A DNA stretch of 64,000 nt from Rhizobium sp. TH135 (GCF_002855515.1 NZ_PKRP01000001.1:310001-374000), one strand, 5' to 3'; numbered from the stretch's first letter, positions 45,796 to 54,985 are shown. A program made the numbers and translations. Notes: generated from the letters alone by a model not told the origin.

Positions 45796-48753
45796 TCACA
45801 GGTTCAGTTTCTTGTTGTCGGGGTCGTAGAAGACGGGGCTGACGACTTCCGCCAGCACTTCCGAACCGCGCAAGCCGTCCCAGACGACGATCTTCTCGCC
45901 CAGCCGCTCGCGGCCGGATTTGAGGAAGGCAAGCCCGATCATATGCCCGAGCGTCGGCGAGTGGCAGACAGAGGACACCCAGCCCTGGTCGTTCAGCGTC
46001 GACGGCTTGATGTTTTCCTTCAGAAGATGCGCACCGGCAGCGAAACTCTTGTCGCGGTCGACAGGCTTTAGGCCGACAAGCTGCGGACGGTCGGCAGCGG
46101 TCAGGCCGAAGCGACTCGACAGCCGCTTGCCGATGAAGTCGGGCTTCTGGGTCGAGAACATTTTGCCGAGGCCCACATCGTCGGGCGTCGTGCGGCCGTC
46201 GATTTCGCTATGGGTGATGAAGCCCTTTTCGATGCGCAGCACGTTGAGCGCCTCGACGCCGTAAGCGCAGATGCCATGCGGCTTGCCGGCCGCCATGATC
46301 GCATCGGCGACCGCTTCGCCATAGTTGGCGGGCACTGCGACTTCGAAGGCGAGTTCGCCGGAGAAGGAAATGCGGAAGAGCCGCGCCTTCAAGCCACCCT
46401 TGAGCAGCACTTCGCGCGCCGACAGGAAGGGGAAGGCCTCGTCGGAGATATCGTCTTCGATGATCTGCTCGAGGATGATCCGCGCCTTGGGTCCCGCGAC
46501 CGACATCTGCGCCCACTGATCGCTGGAGGAGACGAAGCGCACATCGAGATCCGGCCAGAGAACCTGGGAGCAGAATTCCAGATGCGTCATCACCTCGCCG
46601 GCATAGGCCGTCGTGGTGGTCATGAAGAAATGCTCGTCCGACAGCCGGCTCGTCGTGCCGTCATCGTAGATCATCCCGTCTTCGCGCAGCATCAAGCCAT
46701 AACGCGCCTTGCCGACAGGAAGCTTGAGGAAGGCGTTGGAATAGACCCGGTTGAGGAATTCCGCGGCATCCTTGCCAAAAATCTCGATCTTGCCGAGCGT
46801 CGAGACATCGCAGAGACCGGCATTGGCCCTGACGTTCAGCACTTCCCGGTCGACCGCTTCGCGCCAGGTCTTCTCGCCATCGCGCGGGAACCAGGAGGAG
46901 CGATACCAGAGGCCGGATTCGACGAAGACCGCACCGTTCTTCTTCGCCCAGCCATGCAGCGGCGAGGTGCGCACGGGCCGAGAATGTTCGCCCCGCGAAG
47001 TGCCCGCCATCGCCCCGAAGGAGACGGGCGTGTAGAACGGTCGGAAGGTCGTCGTGCCGATTTCGGCGGGCGACACGCCGCGCATGCCGGCCATAATGCC
47101 GATGGTGGCGACATTGCCGAGCTTGCCCTGGTCGGTTGCCATGCCGCCGGTCGTGTAGCGCTTGGTATGCTCGACATGGCCCATGGCCTCGCGCTGGGCA
47201 AGGCTCAGGTCCTTCACATGCACGTCGTTCTGGAAGTCGACAAAGGCCTTGGACTTGGCGCCCGGCACATACCAAAGCGGCGCAAAGCTCGCGTCGAATT
47301 CACCTTCGACTTCCGGCACGTCGACCGTGCCGACGAGCCGACCGAGATCGCCGATCGCCTCATGCGCCTTGTCGGCGCCGTCACGCAGAACAGCAGCAAG
47401 CGCGGCATGACCGGCAGCAGAGCCGGCAATCCGCAGCCCCTGCCCCACATCGGGCGCCAGGAAAGCCTGATACTCCTCCGACCAATATGGCTTGGCGCCG
47501 CGCTGGCAGGCGAGATGCACGATCGGGCTATAGCCGCCGCTCATCGCCAGCGCATCGCAGGCAATCTCCTCCTGGTGGCCGACGCGTTCGGCGATCAGCC
47601 CCTTGATCCGGAAATACCCCTTGGTGTCGATGACGGAGCCGCCACGAATGACCCGCACGCCTGATGGAGCAACATCCGAAGACTGTGTCCGCCCGTCGAT
47701 GATGGCCGCAACGCCAACCCCGGCAGCGACCAGATCGGCCGCCGTGCGATAACCCGCACCGCCATTGGTGAAAATCGCGACGTTCTGGCCGGCGGCCACA
47801 CCGTAGCGATTGACATAGGTCCTGACAGCGCCTGAGGTCATCACACCCGGCTTGTCATTGCCGCCGAACACCAGCGGCCGCTCTTCCGCACCCGAAGCTA
47901 GGATCGCCCGCCTTGCGACGATGCGCCAGACGCGTTCGACCGGCAGCTCGCCCGACGGCTGCGCGACATGCTTCTGCACCTTTTCGACGGCACCGAAGAC
48001 ATTGTCGTCATACCAGCCGAACACGGTGGTGCGCGGCATCAGCGTGACATTGGAAAGGCTCTTCAGCTCCTCGACGACGGAGGCGGCATACTCGGCTGCC
48101 GACACACCGCCAACGGTGACGCGCTCGGACAGCAGCGATCCGCCAAGCCGGAAACCTTCATCCGCCAGAATGACGCGGAGCCCGGCGCGCGCCGCAGCCC
48201 GCGCCGCCATCAGGCCGGCAGGGCCAGAGCCGATGACCAGCAGGTCACAATGCGCCCAGGCCTTTTCGTAGCGATCGGGATCGGCGATGAACGGTGTCTT
48301 GCCGAGGCCGGCGGCTTTCCGGATGATCGGCTCATAGAGCTTTTCCCAGAAGGCCTTCGGCCACATGAAAGTCTTGTAGTAGAAGCCGGCCGAGAGGAAC
48401 GGCGACAACAAGCTGTTGACCGCGCCGATATCGTATTTCAGCGACGGCCAGCGGTTCTGGCTATTGGCTTGAAGCCCCTGATAGAGCTCGGCGACGGTGG
48501 CGCGCGTATTCGGCTCGGTGCGGCCTTCGCTGCCGATCGTGACAAGCGCATTCGGCTCGGCCGCACCTGCCGTAACGATACCGCGCGGGCGGTGATATTT
48601 GAACGAGCGCCCGACCAGCAGTTGGTCGTTGGCGATCAGCGCAGACGCCAGCGTATCGCCTTCATAGCCCGTATAGGTCTCGCCATCGAACGAGAAGGAG
48701 ATGGTGCGCGCGCGGTTGACGAGCCCGCCGGAAGACAGCCTGAAGCCACTCAT
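45796..48753 (-). CDS. soxA: Sarcosine oxidase alpha subunit
   Basis: A 985-residue large subunit of the enzyme that oxidises sarcosine to glycine, forming 5,10-methylene-tetrahydrofolate and H2O2. N terminus: a 2Fe-2S-ferredoxin-like fold (SFDGETYTGYEGDTLASALIAN). Middle: an NAD-binding Rossmann domain (VIGSGPAGLMAARAAARAGLRVILADEG). C terminus: a folate-binding GcvT-type domain (NRVYSNAFLKLPVGKARYGLML, CAYGVEALNVLRIEKGFI). Full length. Its ATG overlaps the soxD stop (ATGA). Confidence 0.95.
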   Translation of the reverse strand: MSGFRLSSGGLVNRARTISFSFDGETYTGYEGDTLASALIANDQLLVGRSFKYHRPRGIVTAGAAEPNALVTIGSEGRTEPNTRATVAELYQGLQANSQNRWPSLKYDIGAVNSLLSPFLSAGFYYKTFMWPKAFWEKLYEPIIRKAAGLGKTPFIADPDRYEKAWAHCDLLVIGSGPAGLMAARAAARAGLRVILADEGFRLGGSLLSERVTVGGVSAAEYAASVVEELKSLSNVTLMPRTTVFGWYDDNVFGAVEKVQKHVAQPSGELPVERVWRIVARRAILASGAEERPLVFGGNDKPGVMTSGAVRTYVNRYGVAAGQNVAIFTNGGAGYRTAADLVAAGVGVAAIIDGRTQSSDVAPSGVRVIRGGSVIDTKGYFRIKGLIAERVGHQEEIACDALAMSGGYSPIVHLACQRGAKPYWSEEYQAFLAPDVGQGLRIAGSAAGHAALAAVLRDGADKAHEAIGDLGRLVGTVDVPEVEGEFDASFAPLWYVPGAKSKAFVDFQNDVHVKDLSLAQREAMGHVEHTKRYTTGGMATDQGKLGNVATIGIMAGMRGVSPAEIGTTTFRPFYTPVSFGAMAGTSRGEHSRPVRTSPLHGWAKKNGAVFVESGLWYRSSWFPRDGEKTWREAVDREVLNVRANAGLCDVSTLGKIEIFGKDAAEFLNRVYSNAFLKLPVGKARYGLMLREDGMIYDDGTTSRLSDEHFFMTTTTAYAGEVMTHLEFCSQVLWPDLDVRFVSSSDQWAQMSVAGPKARIILEQIIEDDISDEAFPFLSAREVLLKGGLKARLFRISFSGELAFEVAVPANYGEAVADAIMAAGKPHGICAYGVEALNVLRIEKGFITHSEIDGRTTPDDVGLGKMFSTQKPDFIGKRLSSRFGLTAADRPQLVGLKPVDRDKSFAAGAHLLKENIKPSTLNDQGWVSSVCHSPTLGHMIGLAFLKSGRERLGEKIVVWDGLRGSEVLAEVVSPVFYDPDNKKLNL

Positions 48754-49031
48754 CGTGCGGCCTCCTTCGCGTAATCGCTGGCATCCGTCACGCTATAGAC
48801 CTCGTGGCTCGCGGCATTGTCGCGCTCGACGACCAGCCAGCGACGGCAGCCAGCCGAATGGTGCCAGTGCTCGGTAATCCGGCCCTTCGGATTGTCGCGG
48901 ATGAAAACGTAACGATACCACGCATCGTCAGGCGCGCCGGCGGCCGGGCGGACCGGGCTGGCATCACCGCGAATGCTGAACTCTTCCTTGGGGCGAACGC
49001 CGCAATGCGGACAGGTGATCAGGCTTGCCAT
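48750..49031 (-). CDS. soxD: Sarcosine oxidase delta subunit
   Basis: A 93-residue zinc-binding subunit: CPHCGVRP at the N terminus, YRYVFIRDNPKGRITEHWHHSAGCRRWLVVERD and a C-terminal SVTDA. Full length for SoxD. It lies between soxB and soxA and is coupled to soxA. Confidence 0.95.
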   Translation of the reverse strand: MASLITCPHCGVRPKEEFSIRGDASPVRPAAGAPDDAWYRYVFIRDNPKGRITEHWHHSAGCRRWLVVERDNAASHEVYSVTDASDYAKEAAR

Positions 49032-49040
49032 GGCGATGTC

Positions 49041-50294
49041 TCAATGCAGGTTCGGTTGGGGACCCTTGCCGCCTTCGTCGACGGCGAAGCCGCGTTCGAA
49101 GCGATCAAGGCGCAAGAGGCGAGCCACGGGATGGGCCTCGTTCTTGGCGATCAGATGGGCAAAACAGAAGCCGGACGCCGGCGTCGCCTTAAAGCCGCCG
49201 TAACACCAGCCGCAGTTCAGGTAGAGATTGTCGATCGGGGTGCGGTCGATGATCGGCGAGCCGTCCATCGACATGTCCATGGCGCCACCCCAGGACCGCA
49301 GCACCCGGACGCGCGAGAGACCGGGGATCAGCGACACGCCCTCCTCGATCGTATGCTCGACTGTCGCGAGATTGCCCCGCTGGGCATAGGACGAATAGTA
49401 GTCGATGTCGGCACCGAAGACCAAGCCACCCTTGTCGGACTGCGAGATATAGAAGTGCCCCGCGCCATAGGTGATGACATTGTCGATCACGGGCTTGATG
49501 CCTTCCGACACAAAGGCCTGCAGCACATGCGTCTCGATCGGCAGATCAAGCCCCGCCATCTTGCCGGTGACGGAGGTGTGGCCGGCGGTCGCCAGCGCCA
49601 GCTTGTTGCAGCCGATGAAGCCCTTGGTCGTTTCGACGCCGGTCACCTGGCCGAGTTCGTCGCGGCGGATGCCGGTCACTTCGCAATGCTGGATGAGATC
49701 GACGCCGCGCTCGTCCGCACCGCGCCCATAACCCCAGGCAACCGCATCATGGCGGGCCGTGCCGCCGCGCTTCTGCAAGAGGCCACCGAGGATCGGGAAG
49801 CGCGCGTGGTCGAAGTTGAGATAGGGCATCATCGTGCGCACCTGCTCGCGGTCGAGCAGTTCGGCAGCCACCCCATGCATCATCATCGCATTGCCACGCC
49901 GTGCATAGGCATCGCGCTGGCCGTCGGTGTGGAAGAGATTGACGATGCCACGCTGCGAAACCATGGCATTGTAGTTGAAGTCCTGCTCGAGGCCTTCCCA
50001 CAGCTTCATCGACAGCTCGTAGAAGGGCTCGTTGCCCTCCAGCATGTAATTCGAGCGGATGATCGTGGTGTTGCGCCCGACGTTGCCACCGCCGAGATAG
50101 CCCTTCTCAATCACGGCGACATTGGTGATGCCGAATTCCTTGGCGAGGTAATAGGCAGTGGAAAGACCATGCCCGCCGCCCCCGACGATAACAACGTCGT
50201 AATGCGGTTTCGGCTGCGGCTCACGCCACATCGGCGCCCAGTTCCGGTTGCCGGAAAGCGCCTGGCGGAAGATCGAAAGGGCGGAATAACGCAT
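49041..50294 (-). CDS. soxB: Sarcosine oxidase beta subunit
   Basis: The 417-residue flavin subunit with the sarcosine-oxidising site. The FAD motif is DVVIVGGGGHGLSTAYYLAKEFG. The residue equivalent to the covalent FMN histidine is H182 in GGTARHDAVAW. GGWCYGGFKATPASG lies near the end. First gene of soxBDAG. No glyA, purU or folD gene is nearby, though these often join the operon elsewhere. Confidence 0.95.
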   Translation of the reverse strand: MRYSALSIFRQALSGNRNWAPMWREPQPKPHYDVVIVGGGGHGLSTAYYLAKEFGITNVAVIEKGYLGGGNVGRNTTIIRSNYMLEGNEPFYELSMKLWEGLEQDFNYNAMVSQRGIVNLFHTDGQRDAYARRGNAMMMHGVAAELLDREQVRTMMPYLNFDHARFPILGGLLQKRGGTARHDAVAWGYGRGADERGVDLIQHCEVTGIRRDELGQVTGVETTKGFIGCNKLALATAGHTSVTGKMAGLDLPIETHVLQAFVSEGIKPVIDNVITYGAGHFYISQSDKGGLVFGADIDYYSSYAQRGNLATVEHTIEEGVSLIPGLSRVRVLRSWGGAMDMSMDGSPIIDRTPIDNLYLNCGWCYGGFKATPASGFCFAHLIAKNEAHPVARLLRLDRFERGFAVDEGGKGPQPNLH

Positions 50295-50493
50295 CGAACA
50301 ACCTCTGCAAATGTCGCGTCACATTCGCATAGGCGTCACAAAGAGCAAGCGCGATCAGGACAAAATCTATGCTGTTTGAGACATGCAACACAGGTTTGAT
50401 CGCAGTGCAGCACAGAAACATCAGCCGGCATTCCCATGCTGCGGCAAGGCGCACTTCCAAACGGCGGGCCATGGCAGTAAACCGGAGTGTGAC

Positions 50494-51318
50494 ATGATCG
50501 GGAGCCCGGTTCAGGTGCATCAGACGACAGACATTCTGAGACTGTTCGAGGAAAGCGCGATTGCCGCTGGCCGCGTCATTCTCGACATCTACCGCGCCGG
50601 CGCAAAGGTGCGCATCAAGGGTGACAAGTCACCGGTGACGGAAGCCGACGAGGCCGCCGAATGGCTGATCCTCGAAGCGCTCGCCCGCGATTTGCCTGAT
50701 GTGCCCGTGGTCGCAGAGGAAGAAGTCGCCGCCGGCCGTATCCCCGATGTCAGCGGCGGGCGCTTCATCCTGGTCGATCCGCTCGACGGCACCCGTGAAT
50801 TCATCGGCGGCCATGACGACTTCACGGTCAACATCGCGCTGATCGAAAACGGCACCCCCACCCTCGGCGTGGTCCATGCGCCCGCGCTCTCCACGCTCTA
50901 TCTCGGCGGTGACGGCAAGGCCGAGAAACTGGTGATAGACGATGAGGACCGCGTCTCCGCCCGCTATCCCATTGCGGTGAGGCAAAAGCACGCCTCGCCC
51001 TCGGCACTCGTCTCCCGCTCCCACAATTGCGATGCGACCGACGCCTATATCAAGAAGGCAGAGATCCTGGAGCGCAAGGCGGTCGGCTCTTCGCTCAAGT
51101 TCTGCCTCGTCGCCGAAGGCGTGGCCGACATCTATCCCCGCTTCAGCCCCACCATGGAATGGGATACGGCAGCCGGTGATGCCGTGTTGCGGGCTGCAGG
51201 CGGCATGGTGGCGACCGAGGACGGCGCACCGCTCACCTATGGCAAGCGCCTGATGGGCCTGCGCCCCTTCGAGAATCCGGCCTTCATCGCAACAGGACGC
51301 CCGCAAGAGCGGGGATGA
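50494..51318 (+). CDS. cysQ: 3'(2'),5'-bisphosphate nucleotidase CysQ
   Basis: A 274-residue magnesium-dependent, lithium-sensitive phosphatase of the inositol monophosphatase fold. It removes the 3'-phosphate of PAP, the by-product of sulfate assimilation. Metal motifs are VVAEEE, DPLDGTREFI and WDTAAGDAVL. The frame starts at 50383, but the ATG at 50494 has CCGGAG upstream and matches the family's N terminus. It is monocistronic and divergent from soxB. Confidence 0.92.
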   Translation: MIGSPVQVHQTTDILRLFEESAIAAGRVILDIYRAGAKVRIKGDKSPVTEADEAAEWLILEALARDLPDVPVVAEEEVAAGRIPDVSGGRFILVDPLDGTREFIGGHDDFTVNIALIENGTPTLGVVHAPALSTLYLGGDGKAEKLVIDDEDRVSARYPIAVRQKHASPSALVSRSHNCDATDAYIKKAEILERKAVGSSLKFCLVAEGVADIYPRFSPTMEWDTAAGDAVLRAAGGMVATEDGAPLTYGKRLMGLRPFENPAFIATGRPQERG

Positions 51319-51443
51319 CTTCCAAGAAAGAGGGAGCAAATTCAACGGGGGCCTGCGATTTTCATCCCCCGCCTTCAGGCATGTCCGAGACTTCTCCCTT
51401 CGAACCCGCGCTGCACCTGGCAGCCAAACGAGAAGGAGAGACC

Positions 51444-52469
51444 ATGCCCGATACGACCACCAAGCTCGCTTTGCCCTTCATCATGCCTGCACAGGCGCAG
51501 AAGCATGTGACCCACAATGAAGCGCTGCTGCGCCTCGACGCGCTCGTGCAGCTCGTCATCACCAGCGGCCTCTCAAGTCCGCCGACAGATCCCCTCGACG
51601 GCCAGATCCATTCGGTCATCACTCCCGGGACTGGTGCCTGGAGCGGCCACGAAGGCACACTGGCCCTTTTCCAGGATGGCATCTGGGTTTTCATCACACC
51701 GCGTGCGGGCTGGACCGCCGTCTTCCTGGATGAAGAGAGACTGAAACTCTTCGACGGCACCGACTGGATCGAGCTGCCCCTCCCCTCTGGGGCTCAGTTC
51801 GAGCGGCTGGGCATCGCCGCCATGCCGGACAGCTATAACCGGCTCTCCCTCTCCTCGCCTGCCAGCCTCTTCAACCATGCCGGCGACAGCCACCGGCTGA
51901 CGATCAACAAATCAGGCACGGCTGAGACCGCGAGCCTGATCTTCCAGTCGAACTGGCAGGGGCGTGCCGAAATGGGGCTTGCGGGGGAAGACCGCTTCTC
52001 GCTCAAGGTGAACGGCGACGTGACCGGCTGGCGTCAGGCCGTCAGCATCACGCCGGAGGGTTATGTCCGCCACGACCAGCGCCCTCACGCCCGCGCCTCG
52101 CTCAATACAGCAACACTCACCCCGGCTGCCGGCAGCTTCACCGGCTTCGATGTCCTGCATCTCTCGGGCGGCGATGTGGCGCTCGGCTCTCCGCTTGCCT
52201 CCGGCAATGGGCGTCCCCTCGTGGTATCCGCGTCTGGTCTCTATGTTCTGTCGCTGACCGTAGACGCCAACAGCACCGGCACTCACACCGTCCATGTCAG
52301 CCGCAATGGCTCGATCGATGTTGCAAGCCATATCGGCGGCGCTGGAGTATCAAGCACGGTGGCTCTGGTCTGGCTCGACGCAGGCGACACCCTGGCGCTG
52401 CGCCACCTCGGCACGATCCAGTATGACTTCGGCTACGGGAAGACAGAGCTCAGCCTGACCTTGCTTTGA
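51444..52469 (+). CDS. DUF2793 domain protein, phage-tail-like
   Basis: A 341-residue protein. The N-terminal DUF2793 region (about 1-100) reads LPFIMPAQAQKHVTHNEALLRLDALVQL. This domain is known from phage and gene-transfer-agent tail or structural proteins. The C-terminal 120 residues show a jelly-roll pattern (GLYVLSLTVDANSTGTHTVHVSRNG, TVALVWLDAGDTLALRHLG), like C1q-type receptor-binding domains. It is isolated, with no other phage genes around, so it is probably a domesticated gene. AGAAGGAGAG precedes the ATG at 51444. Confidence 0.8.
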   Translation: MPDTTTKLALPFIMPAQAQKHVTHNEALLRLDALVQLVITSGLSSPPTDPLDGQIHSVITPGTGAWSGHEGTLALFQDGIWVFITPRAGWTAVFLDEERLKLFDGTDWIELPLPSGAQFERLGIAAMPDSYNRLSLSSPASLFNHAGDSHRLTINKSGTAETASLIFQSNWQGRAEMGLAGEDRFSLKVNGDVTGWRQAVSITPEGYVRHDQRPHARASLNTATLTPAAGSFTGFDVLHLSGGDVALGSPLASGNGRPLVVSASGLYVLSLTVDANSTGTHTVHVSRNGSIDVASHIGGAGVSSTVALVWLDAGDTLALRHLGTIQYDFGYGKTELSLTLL

Positions 52470-52483
52470 GACCATAAACGATA

Positions 52484-52514
52484 AAAGGCGCCACAGCTCG
52501 TGTGGCGCCTTTTG
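52484..52514. terminator. Bidirectional terminator between the DUF2793 and LuxR genes
   Basis: A perfect 13-bp stem, AAAAGGCGCCACA at 52484-52496 and its complement at 52502-52514, with a 5-nt loop and a T-run on both strands. It serves two convergent genes. Confidence 0.9.
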
Positions 52515-52534
52515 TCAAATACAGAGATCCGCTC

Positions 52535-53275
52535 TCAGAGCAGCCTGTAACGACAGGCACGGGCCACCGCCTGCATCCGGTTGACCGCTTCGAGCTTGCG
52601 CATGGCGCTCTTGAGGTAGCTGACGACGGTATGGCTAGAAATGTCGAGAATGATTGCGATCTCGTCGCTGCTCTTGCCCGCCGCCGACCAGCGCAGACAT
52701 TCGATTTCGCGCGCGGAAAGCTTTTCCTTCGGGCCGAGCCGTGGAACGAGCGCCTCGACGCCGGCATCGAGCAGCTCCATCAAGCTCAACTGCAGTTCTG
52801 CAATCTCTCTGCGGTCGGGCGCGCTGGCACGTCCGGAAAGCACCAAAACATACTGGGTCTGGTTCCGGTCATGCAGGCTGTAGACCAGGAGAGCGCCAAG
52901 CTCGAACTGCTGGAACACCGGCGCCACAGGCTGCCGCGCTTCCGAGCCTGGCGTGCCGAGAAAGAGGTTGTCCTCTGTGTAGATCGGCAGGATCGACTGC
53001 TTGATGCGCGCAACGAGCTGGCTTCCGGCGTAGACTTCGGCTGCCTCATAAGCCAATCGCAGCTCGTCTGGCCAGGTGCAGACGATCAGATTGGCCGCAA
53101 ATTCCGGGCTGTCAGCCTTCGGAAACCTGGCAAGAAGACAGTGCCGAAACCCGTGAGCACGACCCAGCGAAAAGAGGTCACGCCCCCACGACCCCGTGGA
53201 GAGCGCTTCGCTCTGAAAAACGGCAGCGCCGTCACCAAGATTGTGACTGTGCGTCACATCGGTTGGCCTGAACAT
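52535..53275 (-). CDS. LuxR-family regulator with degenerate autoinducer-type domain
   Basis: A 246-residue protein. The ATG at 53275 is chosen over 53344 because AAGGAG stands 5 nt before it. The N-terminal domain resembles the acyl-homoserine-lactone fold (WPDELRLAYEAAEVYAGSQLV), but by my reading of the alignment the ligand-contacting Trp and Asp are Leu and Ser, so classical AHL binding is unlikely. The C-terminal HTH reads LSAREIECLRWSAAGKSSDEIAIILDISSHTVVSYLKSAMRKLEAVNRMQAVARA. VisN/VisR-type flagellar regulators of rhizobia share this plan. It is divergent from sciP, whose product regulates CtrA. Confidence 0.82.
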   Translation of the reverse strand: MFRPTDVTHSHNLGDGAAVFQSEALSTGSWGRDLFSLGRAHGFRHCLLARFPKADSPEFAANLIVCTWPDELRLAYEAAEVYAGSQLVARIKQSILPIYTEDNLFLGTPGSEARQPVAPVFQQFELGALLVYSLHDRNQTQYVLVLSGRASAPDRREIAELQLSLMELLDAGVEALVPRLGPKEKLSAREIECLRWSAAGKSSDEIAIILDISSHTVVSYLKSAMRKLEAVNRMQAVARACRYRLL

Positions 53276-53678
53276 ACAACTCCTTTCGACCGAACATTCC
53301 GTCCGATCGGGATCTGAATATTTATGGACATTGAGTCGTTCCATGAAGGAACGGGTATCAGCTGGGCCTGTCGCCGATCTTGCGGCTCAAAAAGAGAGCC
53401 GACTTGCGCGACATCTGCCCTTCTGGACGACGGATCGTCCTCGGCATGGATATTGATGAGCGCCCAATGCCACAGATGCGCGACGCGCACCAGTCGCGCC
53501 GTTCGCATAACTCCTATGCAATTGCCGCAAGTTTACTCAAGTTGCAGCAAAAAGGGCGAATCCCGGCGCGGCTTCGTCGCTAAAATTATTATCAAATGCT
53601 TACAATGGGCTTAGGCAAATTTTAAAGCATCGGTCCTAGTATGCGGGTGTGTGGTCTTGAGTTTGTATAGAGAGTCCA
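53276..53678. promoter_or_regulatory. Divergent LuxR-sciP intergenic region with a candidate CtrA box
   Basis: About 400 bp without a gene. At 53611-53625, TTAG-GCAAATT-TTAA matches the CtrA consensus TTAA-N7-TTAA with one mismatch, 54 bp before the sciP start. In Caulobacter sciP is a CtrA target. A GAGTC methylation site lies at 53672-53676. Nothing else recognisable. Confidence 0.5.
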
Positions 53679-53954
53679 ATGACCGAAATGATCCGCCCAC
53701 GAGTGAAATATGTCATCGGCCCCGATGGCAGCCCCCTGACGATTGCCGATCTTCCGCCGGCCAATACACGCCGCTGGGTGATCCGCCGCAAGGCTGAGGT
53801 TGTCGCGGCAGTGCGTGGCGGCCTGTTGAGCCTGGAAGAGGCCTGTGAACGTTACACGCTGACGGTCGAGGAGTTCCTCTCCTGGCAGTCTTCGATCAGC
53901 GACCATGGCCTGCCGGGCCTGCGCACCACCCGAATCCAGCAGTATCGCCATTAG
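53679..53954 (+). CDS. sciP: CtrA inhibitor SciP (DUF1153)
   Basis: A 91-residue small helix-turn-helix protein of the DUF1153 family, which in Caulobacter binds CtrA and blocks it from recruiting RNA polymerase. The conserved body is RPRVKYVIGPDGSPLTIADLPP, TRRWVIRRKAEVVAAVRGGLLS and LEEACERYTLTVEEFLSWQ. Full length. Two genes before fliJ and three before ctrA, it belongs to the cell-cycle cluster, and a tight terminator follows. Confidence 0.93.
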   Translation: MTEMIRPRVKYVIGPDGSPLTIADLPPANTRRWVIRRKAEVVAAVRGGLLSLEEACERYTLTVEEFLSWQSSISDHGLPGLRTTRIQQYRH

Positions 53955-53962
53955 TACCTTTG

Positions 53963-53992
53963 GTGCCGGTTCGCCGGCACACTAAGTTTTTT
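53963..53992 (+). terminator. Terminator of sciP
   Basis: A 7-bp GC-rich stem, GTGCCGG / CCGGCAC, with a TTCG tetraloop, is followed by a run of six T residues at 53987-53992. It lies 8 bp after the stop codon. Confidence 0.92.
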
Positions 53993-54008
53993 GACAAGAC
54001 CCATCCTG

Positions 54009-54034
54009 AACCGGCACGGCCCAGCCTGCCGGTT
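54009..54034 (-). terminator. Possible terminator of the PqiA-like gene
   Basis: An 8-bp inverted repeat, AACCGGCA at 54009-54016 and TGCCGGTT at 54027-54034, directly abuts the stop codon of the minus-strand gene. The T-run is short, so efficiency is doubtful. Confidence 0.4.
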
Positions 54035-54559
54035 TCATGCTTTCTGGGGCACAGCCCTTCGGCCAAGAGCACTCAAGGCAACTACCGCCAAGCTCGATCC
54101 CGCATAAAACCAGAGTCCCGGCTGGGTAAACGCCTGCGCCAGCCCGCTCGTTTTCGTCGCAAAGATGACGATGGCAACAAGCAGCACATCCATCATCGAC
54201 CACTTCGATAGCACCGGCACCAGACGATCGAGAAACCCGGTCTGCTGAAGGCTATCCTCTGCCACCTGTTCGGCAGCGACAAGCAGAAGCTTGGCGAGCG
54301 GAAAGACGATGGAAACCAGGCCGACGAGCACGGCAAGCGCCGCATCCCCGCCCGTCCACAGAGACACAATGACCTCGGCCAGGGAGGCATCGGTGGAAAA
54401 AACGTAAAAGCTCTCGAACCGCATGAGCGGAAGCGTCACCCCAAGGGCGAAAAATGCCGGGGCACCGACAAGGAGAAGCGCCTTCAACCAGACCAGCAAC
54501 GAGGTTCCCCTTGCGATATCGAACACTGCGTGTCCGGCTCTATCGTTGCCGGTTCGCAA
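54035..54559 (-). CDS. Paraquat-inducible protein A (PqiA)-like membrane protein
   Basis: A 174-residue protein with four membrane helices (LVWLKALLLVGAPAFFALGVTLPLM, AALAVLVGLVSIVFPLAKLLLV, WSMMDVLLVAIVIFATK, FYAGSSLAVVALSALG). It is a single PqiA domain, where E. coli PqiA has two. The FPLAKL and WSMMDV motifs are diagnostic. No MCE-domain PqiB partner is adjacent, so a role in lipid transport is not proven. The listed start is a TTG, and a GTG at 54526 is an alternative. Confidence 0.8.
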   Translation of the reverse strand: MRTGNDRAGHAVFDIARGTSLLVWLKALLLVGAPAFFALGVTLPLMRFESFYVFSTDASLAEVIVSLWTGGDAALAVLVGLVSIVFPLAKLLLVAAEQVAEDSLQQTGFLDRLVPVLSKWSMMDVLLVAIVIFATKTSGLAQAFTQPGLWFYAGSSLAVVALSALGRRAVPQKA

Positions 54560-54607
54560 GCGCCGATGTTAAGCAGAAGCACGAAACGACGGCAACAGGA
54601 GGCCAGG

Positions 54608-54895
54608 ATGCACATCACCAGTGAGGAAGCAGGGTCCGGCGGACGCTATATGGGCCGCGTCGATGGCATAGCAGAACCCGCGCTCATGACCTTCTCCCGC
54701 GCCTCCCCCACTCTGATCATCATCGATCATACCGAGGTGCCGGGCGAGATGCGCGGAACCGGCGCCGGTCAGACGCTTGCCGAGCATGCGGTCGCAGAGG
54801 CGCGCAAGGGCGGCTGGAAGATCATCCCGCTCTGTCCCTTCATGAAGGCGCAGATGGACCGCCACCCGGACTGGAATGACGTTCGACAGGGGTGA
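54608..54895 (+). CDS. Small GNAT-type N-acetyltransferase (YjdJ/NATD1-like)
   Basis: A 95-residue protein with a minimal GNAT fold: IDHTEVPGEMRGTGAGQTLAEHAVAEARKGGWKIIPLCPFMKAQMDRHPDW. The RGTGAG stretch is the acetyl-CoA loop and the CPF segment is typical of this small subgroup. Substrate unknown. AGGAGG precedes the ATG. Single gene with its own terminator, divergent from the PqiA-like gene. Confidence 0.85.
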   Translation: MHITSEEAGSGGRYMGRVDGIAEPALMTFSRASPTLIIIDHTEVPGEMRGTGAGQTLAEHAVAEARKGGWKIIPLCPFMKAQMDRHPDWNDVRQG

Positions 54896-54916
54896 TCCCT
54901 AGGCTATAAACGAACA

Positions 54917-54954
54917 AAGGCGGACGCGAGAGTAACCCGCGACCGCCTTCCTTT
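54917..54954. terminator. Terminator after the acetyltransferase gene
   Basis: AAGGCGG at 54917-54923 pairs with CCGCCTT at 54943-54949. An inner CGCG pair extends the stem, and the tail is CCTTTT. It may also end the fliJ transcript on the other strand. Confidence 0.75.
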
Positions 54955-54985
54955 TCGAAATCTCAACCAGACTGAATAGCGTTAT

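Noticed and set aside
46210-47664. A 484-residue frame antisense to soxA
   Set aside because: No domain, and the minus-strand soxA has full-length, clear motifs.
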